Origin: Cinclus cinclus
Lineage: Eukaryota; Chordata; Aves; Passeriformes; Cinclidae
Assembly: GCF_963662255.1 (NCBI RefSeq)
Contig: NC_085060.1
Coordinates: 7,627,630-7,691,629 of the forward strand
Direction: 5' to 3'
DNA: 64,000 nt
The notes below the pieces were generated by a model. The model made no database searches and had not been told where the DNA came from. It saw only the letters and a program-made list of their open reading frames with translations. The position numbers and the translations under genes were made by a program. Position 1 is the first letter of the stretch. Each line of letters starts with the position of its first letter. Shown here in pieces: positions 50,603 through 64,000 of the stretch.

Positions 50603-50915
50603 CTCATTGTGGGGTTTTTTCTGCTAGCTTTTTGTTAATCTAGTTGGCATGCTGTGGTTTCTTTGTTCATTATGTGGTGAGGCTATATAAGAGTATTTTT
50701 GTCTCTGGAATTCAGGTATCCCCTGCACTATGTTCCCTGTTATCGTCTTCATCAGCAACTCTGCTGAAGGCACTCTGCTGCATTTGGCATGAGCTAACCT
50801 TAATAAATTCAGGCTGTTAATCACTCAGACATGTCTCGCAGGATCTTTGCACGCTGATTTGTGTGTGCTCAAATAGTCTCCCGGGAGTAGACTTGTGGTG
50901 ACTCAGTGTTTCAAC
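50603..50915 (+). mobile_element. Possible solo LTR or orphan promoter
   Basis: A TATA box (GGCTATATAAGAG, near 50680-50692) is followed about 120 bp later by AATAAA (50802-50807) and a GT-rich stretch. That is the compact promoter-R-U5 layout of an endogenous retroviral LTR. No primer-binding site, internal proteins or target duplication was identified, so the element class and boundaries are uncertain. Confidence 0.3.
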
Positions 50916-52783
50916 AATCTGCACTCCAAAACTCTCCCTCGGGTTCTGCCTCTCGGGGGGCTTCGCCTGCCACCGAAGTCACCGGGGGAGGGCTCGGTCA
51001 GCAGAGTGGAAGAGGGAGGGGTCTGCTCATGGCACAGGCTTCCCGGAGGATTCTCCCACCCCACACTTCTGTCCAGTGCCAGCCTCACTTCTGCAGGGAC
51101 CAAACTGCGCTGCTGAAGTGAAACTGAGACAACAGAAATGCAGCCTCCTGCCCCCCAGGCACTGTCTGTGCCCTGGTCAAACGATGCTCAGGTTATACCT
51201 TTTTATATCTATATTGTGCATTCTATGTCTGCCCGAGAGCTGCTGGGAGTCAGGGCATCCTCGACTGATACAGGAGCCTTGAGGCATTGGGTGAAGCATG
51301 CCAGGCTCTGAATCTCACTCAGGCATTGATAATTATCAGCCCAGATAGCTGAACCATTACGAAGATTCGATACAGTCAAGCTCTTACATCCTGCCCATTT
51401 AGGGGAGAAAAATTCAGCAATGAGAAGATGCTGCGATTGACAGATCCAAGGAAAACCGGCCAGGTTATTTCTGACAGCAAGAGACAGCTAACTACAGGGA
51501 TTAGCAGAAGATCAAGGGAGTGTGGAAAGACCCCTTCTTTGGAGTAAGGGCTTTGATTCCTCCAGAAAAAGGTCATTCAGCCATTTAAAGGAAGAAAAGA
51601 AGGAAAACAAACCTAAGAAATATTAAAGACAACACATGGCAGTTTGAGAGCTGCTCACTCAAAGCTAGTAAGGAGTGAGGAACAGTAAAAAAAACAAATA
51701 ATAGCTTATCTTAATAATTAAATTAGGTGATGCTTATTAATTAGAGATGATATTAACATTTTTAAAAACTCAGAATTATATTTTTTTTGACTGAAAACAA
51801 ACCCTGCTGTACACTGAGGGAAGACAGCGCTGGCACCCAGCACAGACAGTTTTGAATTCCCATGTTCAGTAATTGTGAGCTCCAAGCAAAGTTCCTCAGG
51901 GACCAAGTATTCACCTATTCCTGCTGCCACTCCTTGTGTTCTGGTGTTTTCTTCTGGTGCAGGCATTGCAGTCCACACCCAAGGTGCCCAACTGGGGTCA
52001 AGTGGTCTGTAGGAAGGACCACCCCCCCTCCTTTCTGTCCTTTTCCTTCTCACTGCACAAATGGAAAATAATAATAATTTAAAAATCAGTCCTTAGCTTC
52101 CCTTATTTGGTCTGGCTTATCCTCCCCCACTAGAGTGGTGGGAGTATGTCCTTATTCCCTCAAGCCACCCAAGCCTCCCACTGCCTCTCTGGGCATAAGA
52201 TCTGTCTGGGCTACCATCAGGGCAGACCAGGACCCCCCAGCAGATTTGGCTGCCCTTGGGCTACTGAAATCCATCACCTGGTTTGCACCAACTAGACAGC
52301 CCAAGAGTCCTTGGCTGCTCCTCACAGGACATTCCTTCTGGCCCTCCTGTAGTTTAAATGAGACTTTTATAGCAACTAGTAACAATGCAGAATGATTCTA
52401 TTCTTCAGTGAGTGCTACAGCCCTGATGAAATATTTTGCAGCCTTTTGTAAAGTGCCAGTGTAGCTCTCTTTACTGAATTAATATAGTTACAATAAAAAG
52501 AACTTCTCAGTGGACTACATTAACCTGTCATTGTACTATCTGAGCTTACAGCCATGGCTCCTGGGGTGCATCCCTGCTCCCACCTTGTCTGGGGCTGGCT
52601 TCCAGCTGCTGTGGGTGGGATAGAGACAGGACAGAAGGAACAGCAGAGTCTGAGAACAAAATCAATGTTAACAATCCTTACCTCTGTTGGAGGTTTTGGT
52701 ATACACTAACTGGTGGGACTCCCTGTGGATGGAGTCCATCTGCATGTCCAAGCCCTTCCTTCAAACACCTGAATCATCACAGA
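50916..52783. other. Intergenic, nothing recognised
   Basis: A CpG-richer patch at 50940-51010 is followed by AT-rich single-copy sequence. No exon was recognised. Confidence 0.45.
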
Positions 52784-53158
52784 TTTATTTCTGCTGCTGT
52801 GCAGAGTCCCACATTATGGCACAGATTACAGGCCAGTGACTCAAGCCAGTGGCAGAAACCTGGGTCCACTCCCTCTGATAGCAATAAATGGGAAAACCTG
52901 AAAGCAGATCAGCATGTCTGAGAAGCTCCATATCCCCTGCATATATTCCTGCCCCCTGGGCCAGCTGCAGCATGGGTTTTACTGGTAGAGTGCTGGAGAG
53001 GCTGTGTGCCCACTGTGCCAAGCAGAGGAGGGGCTATAGTAAGACAAGCCAAAAGTCAGCAGTAAAACAGAAGAGCAGCAATGCTGGCTCCTGAGGAGAG
53101 ACTGGGAGATGCCCTTTGAGATGTCCCAGAGCCAGGTGACTCCCCTCAGCCCCGTGGC
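52784..53158 (-). other. GPR83L: Probable GPR83L 3' UTR with poly(A) signal
   Basis: The stop codon is TGA at 53161-53159. On the - strand the first AATAAA after it is at 52789-52784, giving a short 3' UTR of about 390-400 bases with cleavage near 52,765. No coding signal is seen in between. Confidence 0.45.
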
Positions 53159-58888
<5,730 letters not shown>

Positions 58889-59275
58889 CTGTTGGAGAGC
58901 AGTTCCAATGGTGTGCCAGAAAGGGGCTGGTTTGGGACCACACACTCTCTCTCTTACATAGCAAGAAGAGCAAGAACTTCACAGGTGAGCTCTGGGCTTA
59001 AGCAGGCTGCCTGATCATCCTGTGCTGTTGTTGCAGGAATTTCTTCCCAATGCAGAAACATTCACCTTCCACTCTAAACAAATCCAAAGACGTCTTTCCA
59101 GCAATGATCTGAATTCTGAATAGAAACCAATGCTTCACTCCCTGGATCAGATAGGTCTGCATGTGACACAGCATACATTACAGCATGATTACATCCCATT
59201 TCCAACCAAAGGAGAAACCAAACTCCCCATCCTTACCCTTCTCTCTAATTCCTACCCTTACCCCTTCTCACTTAC

Positions 59276-59500
59276 CTCACACCTCCCAGCCGTTTTTGTT
59301 CCTGATGGAGCACGATCCTAAGGGGCAGCAGCAGCTCCTACGGCTCACGGGTTGGACAACATGTGCTGCGCACCCCGCGCACCTTACGCACCCCTCTCAC
59401 CCCGCTCCGCACCTCTCCCTCTCCCCTCTTCCTCTCTCGCTCCCGCACGTGCAGCGGATGGAGCCGGAGCCACCGCTCGGGGCGGGGTTTCTCCATTCAT
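59276..59500 (-). other. GPR83L: Candidate noncoding first exon of GPR83L
   Basis: Read on the - strand, a perfect-looking donor GTGAG|GTAAGTGAG lies at the 59276/59275 boundary, downstream of the CpG island. Joining it to the acceptor at 58888 gives a short first intron of about 390 bp. The exon would include a short upstream open frame (MLSNP, then stop). The 5' edge is not visible. A weaker alternative donor (GGGTGAGC) lies near 59584. Confidence 0.42.
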
Positions 59501-59720
59501 AAAACGGCGCGGGCGGGGCCCCGCCGGCCCGGGAGTCATTAACAACCGGAGGTTCATTAGTGCCGCGGGTCCCTGCGCTCACCCGCACCCGCCGGTGCCC
59601 AGGCTGCTCTCACGGCACGCACAGGGGCTGCTGCGGACTCGGCTTCAGCGGCGCTGCGGGGCCGGGGCGGTGGCGAGCGGGCACGGAGCATCCGTGCTTG
59701 CGGAGTCCCCGGCACTGCCT
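59335..59720. promoter_or_regulatory. CpG island, probable GPR83L promoter
   Basis: A compact GC-rich, CpG-dense block with several GC boxes (GGGGCGGGG, GGGCGGGGCC) lies immediately upstream of the GPR83-like gene. On the + strand a TATA-like CATAAAA sits near 59497-59504, between GC boxes. It faces away from GPR83L, so a divergent transcript is possible. No open frame or exon of a + strand gene was recognised downstream. Confidence 0.55.
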
Positions 59721-62573
59721 TCACGGGAAAAAGGGAAAGCCATCCTCACACACCTCTCCCGGCCCGAATCTTTGTGGAAAGGTTACTGGTGGAGTTTCAG
59801 CGCTTGTTTTTTGATAAGTGTTTTTCTTACGGCTGAGTCCTTCTTGACATATGCTGACACAGAAGAAGACAGTTGGGGTTTCAATGACTTTAGGCAACAT
59901 ATTTTTTGAACTAGATAGTATCATCTTTCTCATTTTGTATTCCATATGTGTCACTTATTCCTTACATATATATATATGAAGGGTTGTTTTTTTTTTCCTT
60001 GTCCAGTTCCAGTCACCTGCATGATCTCCTTCCCCTGTCTGTGGCTCTACTCTCCATGTCCGTGCTGTGGTCAGGCCATGAAAGGGCTAAAGCAGGGGAG
60101 TAGCTACAGAATGGGGAACACATGGGACATAGAGAATGTGCCTCTTGCCAGACTCTAAATTATGCTTCTGAATTAAAAGGTCCCATGCTGACCTGTGGAG
60201 CCCAGAATTCACTTTTATTGTCAGTCTGGGGTTTAACAGCCCAGTCCAGCTTAATGAACAGCTGTGGTCATCCTGTGCATTCCAATGATAACACTACTTC
60301 TATTTTCCAAATTATCTAATTTTTCCTAATTAAAATTAATAATGCATTTTTAAATGTTATTCAGAAGCACCCTGATGTCTGTCCTGGTCCCTGGTATTTG
60401 TAACCTATATCAGGGCATATAAACCATGATGACAGGTTAAATGTTAGATTTTTCCTAGTTTTGGGGCTATTTGCCATGGAGATCCTAGCTTGCACTGCGT
60501 CATTCATAGGTTTTTGGAGAGACTAATGAAGATCTTCCTGGCAAATAGTCCAGGTGAAGACAGGAAATCCCTCTGAAGGAGGAAAGATTTGTGTATTTGA
60601 TGTGTATTTTCAAGGAACTGGTTCTTTGCTCAGAATTTTGCATTTATGGATTCACAGGTCTAAGAGATGCACTGGTTCCTTACTGTGGCAACAACTGGTA
60701 ACAACTTCCGGTTGCTTTCAGCAGAAGCAGAATGAGCTTTGCATTTTCTCTCTGGACTTTCTTGCCTGAGGGCTACAGAAAAGACATACTGGATGTTTAT
60801 TTCCATTATAGCAAGATGATCTGGAAGGCTTCTGCTATTTTTTAGTCCCCCTGAAGCCATTCTCACTGTGGCTGTGAGATTCTTGTGCATCCAAAGAGCC
60901 ATTTCATTATCCTCCCTTGCTGTTCTTGCTGGCATACATCATCACTGGCTGTAGAGCTGCAAGCTCAGAAGAGGAGAGCTATGAGTTTAGTCTAATCATA
61001 TTTCCAGCAAAATTCCAGGCATGCTGGCTTTCTCCAGGTGCAAATTATCAAACTACGGGTATGTGCTAGAACTTCCTGAAACACTCAGGCCCTCACTGGC
61101 TAAGGAGTTAAGACTTGATCCCTTACACAGCAATAATCCCGACCAGCCTCTCCTGACGGAGCTGCCAGTCTCATGCGTTCCATGTCATTAGATAAGTCGC
61201 AGATTGCTGCTTGTCTGGTTTTTATCTGTCAGAAAATACTTCAGAAGCAGGAATGGTTGTGCTGTGGAATAAAACTGTTAGACTTTTCTCCCTGTCCTTC
61301 TTGAGCAAAATTCCAATTACATGCCTGTCTCTGTGGAGATTCTCCATGCTGGAGGTATTAAAGGTATTCAGCATCTTTCCTTCTTGTGTCTTACTCTTAA
61401 ATGTCAGAAGGTCCTTTTGTTTTCTGGAGGGCTGGCTTCTCTCTGGACACAAGAGTTAATAAGAATGCAGATGCACAGGCACCAGAGGCTCTGGAACTGA
61501 GGAGCTGCAGAGCTCCTCCTTTTGCCCTCAGACATTAGTGTCTGTTAGATTTTAGGGCACAGAAAATATAGCTGAGGCCCTGAAATATTAATTACCAAGC
61601 TTTACATTGCATGTGCTACTAAAGTGCACAGCTCAGACACGTGTTACAACCCAGCTCGGGTTTGCCTGACGTGGCAGCTGGGTGAGAGTTTTGGCACCAG
61701 GCACTTCCACCTGAGCCCAGCTCTCAGTGCTTCTGGAACCTACCTCCCACCTGAGCTTTCAGCAGCCCCACAGAGGCTTTCAGGCTCCTTTCACCTGGCA
61801 TGGACACACCAGATTTTTTAAACTATGGACGGTGCACATCTAAAACAGAAACTACAACCAAATTTTAAATTCATCTTCCAACTTCAACCAAATTAAAATT
61901 CAGGGGCCAGGAAGTGGGAAGTGCAAAGAGTTGTCCATGGTAACCAAAGCTCAATTTTCCCAGGGTCAGAGTATGATCTGGCATTAGTTGCCTCTGGTAT
62001 GGGAACAGTGCTTTCATGTGCACTAGGTCAGGCCAGAGCCTGCCATTATCATATGCTCTGACAGGCTTTGAGATTCAGCACAGGCAAGTGGGTGGAGGGT
62101 AGCTTGTACAAAATGGGCTTCAAAAGGAGAAAGAAGAAAATGCCATAGCAATTGCAATTGATGTCCTGTGAACAGTTACAATTTAGACTTTATTATTCAA
62201 AATACAAATGGCAATTACATAATACCTACTAATAATGCAACTTCAGGGTAGCTGGAAAAGAAAAGCTTTATAATGGATTTGATAAACCTTGAGGTTCAGC
62301 TGTAAGGTTTGCGTGACAGAACAAAGAGAACTGCCATTTTATCTATCTATTACAATCTGCCATTGCAAATGTGCCCCCTCCCTGCTCTGATGGGCTTTGT
62401 CTAGTGACCCACTGGGGCTGGATCTTCAGACTTTTATGACTTTTATTTTTTCTTTCTTGGATAAAAGTCCTGCAGAATGACTGACAGCACACCCAGTTCC
62501 TCTCTGATTGCTGGCCCCTGATTTTCAATGGGATGTGAAACCCTAGCAGGTAACAGCAACAGCCAGTTCCTAC
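59721..62573. other. Intergenic upstream of GPR83L
   Basis: Has a short (TA)n at about 59967-59977 and AT-rich single-copy sequence. No repeat of the CR1 class or convincing exon was seen. Confidence 0.45.
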
Positions 62574-62785
62574 CTGTGCTGTCCTACCAGCTCTGAGAGC
62601 TCTAGCCTGGACATGGCTTGGGCCATTGAAGTCTGCCCCTCACTTCGGTGCAGCCCATTTGTGTGGGAACTCAACCCATCAATGGGTATTATCCTTTGCT
62701 GGGGTGAACCCTCAGCTTCAGAAACCTCTGAGCCTTGAACACCCCTTACGGTGTGTTTTCTTTTTAGGATGTTCTTCTCACTCCT
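62574..62785 (-). CDS. Putative internal coding exon of an unidentified gene
   Basis: Read on the - strand, a pyrimidine-rich tract ending ACCATGCAG precedes 212 nt that end in CACAG|GTAGGA. Only one of the three frames is open, and it starts in phase 0 at the acceptor. It encodes about 70 hydrophilic residues (beginning RSEKNILKRKH, ending SELVGQH), with no family I recognise. About 400 bp upstream, at 63235, another acceptor (TTCTTGCAG) leads into a stretch open in two frames. This could be the edge of the next gene or chance. Confidence 0.3.
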
Positions 62786-64000
62786 CTGCATGGTAGTCAA
62801 GACAGAAAAACAAACAAACAAATCCCCAAGAAATCCTATTTTCCTTAACAGAAAACTCTTTTCAAATGAAAGGATCTTGGCAAAGAGTGGAAGGGGTAAG
62901 TCACTTTGTGTGGTGTGCATGGGGGCTGATATTAAGGATATCAGTTCCGCTATCCCTGCCTGCAGCTCACTCTGCAGCCCCAGGGGGCTGGGGGCACCAG
63001 CCAGAGCTTCTTTGAGTCCTCCTGCCCAGGTACAGGAACAGTGAGCAGGGACACCCCCACATCCAGGTGGGACCACGCACCCCCCACACTCACACTGAGT
63101 GACATCCACTGCACTGAGCTCATCAGGAGCCTTCTGACCTTTGATGAACAGTTCAAAACTCCTACACTCCTCACAGTGTCTGAACTCAGCGCTTCTGTGA
63201 GCACATCGCTGGTCTGAGGCCAGAGAGCTGCAGCTCTGCAAGAAGGACTTTGTCAGAGGAGAGCTTCAGGGGTGTCTGGAGTGGAAGCCAGCAGCTGACA
63301 GATACTGCACAGACCCCGTCACAAGCTCAGGAGAGAGGTGGATATGTTTGACAAGGTGAGGAAGACTCAGGCAGCACCTTCCCCTGTGTTGTGCATTCCC
63401 TGGCTTTTAAGAAATGTCACCCTGGAATGGCTCATTATCTCTGTTCACCTCCAAGACCCAATTAATTTAAAGCATGATAGGTTTTCTGGGATGACTCACA
63501 TACTGAAGGAAGGGAGGAATTAAGATAGAACTTGAAAAGTACTGGTACAATATACATTTACTTCAAAACTGTCCTTTGTGCAGCTCCGACCAAAGGAAGA
63601 GATGTGACAAAGGCTAAAGGTGCCTGAGCTATAAAGGGACAGTCATGCAGAGGGTGATGGCAGCTGTAGCATCCTGCTGAGTTCTATTTGGCAACAAGTC
63701 ACCCACCAGGGCCCTGATTCAGGGACCTCACTGCGTGGTAAATACCTGTGTGTAGCTGTTGAGGAATGTGTTCAGCTCAGAAAGCCCCTGAGCTGTGGAG
63801 CTCTGGTGAAAGCTCACTCCCTCAGATGAAAGGATCCCTCATGGATCCTGGGAAGGATCCTCCAGGATCATCTATGTGTTTGCCCAGTTTCTGAGTTTGG
63901 GAGGAACGGTTCAGCCACCGGCAGCATTGGTGACAGGTACCTTCCTGTGCCACCCCTGGCAGTGACCCCTGGGCCAGGGTGCCCCAGCCAGGGGTGCAGC
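62786..64000. other. Intergenic or intronic, unresolved
   Basis: Contains the possible upstream partner exon near 63139-63235 (- strand) with donors CAAAG|GTCAGA and CAGT|GTGAGT. Otherwise nothing was recognised. Confidence 0.35.

Overview
This is a vertebrate nuclear window. It has multi-exon genes with GT-AG introns, two CpG-island promoters, long AT-moderate intergenic DNA and many short 3' fragments of CR1 retrotransposons. The abundant CR1 tails point to a bird. The gene pair matches human Xq12 (EDA2R next to the GPR165 pseudogene), whose avian counterpart lies on chromosome 4 or 4A. A songbird is likely, but the species is inferred and not proven.

Layout: bases 1 to about 30,000 look intergenic, most likely the EDA2R-AR spacer. 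They hold CR1 fragments, a heptamer pyrimidine repeat, a (GGAGA)n array of about 205 bp and an ACC-rich minisatellite, with no convincing exon. A CpG island at about 30.1-31.0 kb contains a probable noncoding first exon of EDA2R, with its donor after 30474. The seven EDA2R coding exons lie on the + strand from 35386 to 39690, and the 3' UTR probably runs to about 43,630. A gene-poor spacer with simple repeats and an LTR-like segment follows. The second gene lies tail-to-tail on the - strand: a four-exon GPR83-like receptor (the GPR165/GPR83L type) with coding exons from 58866 down to 53159. A second CpG island at 59.3-59.7 kb is its likely promoter. The last 4 kb is mostly featureless but holds a possible unidentified - strand exon at 62574-62785.

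Both reconstructed genes keep frame across every splice junction: EDA2R gives 446 codons and the receptor 412. The main observation is in EDA2R. Human EDA2R/XEDAR is a short receptor without a death domain. This copy splices in phase to two extra exons that encode what looks like a complete NGFR/EDAR-type death domain, after a conserved TRAF6-type motif. Reading through the intron instead would give a 341-residue form without the death domain, similar to the mammalian protein.

Functional picture: EDA2R is a receptor for the EDA-A2 ligand. The GPR83-like gene encodes a class A peptide-type GPCR. They are neighbours by conserved synteny, and nothing in the sequence suggests they work together. 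No tRNA, rRNA, CRISPR or bacterial-type feature was seen.
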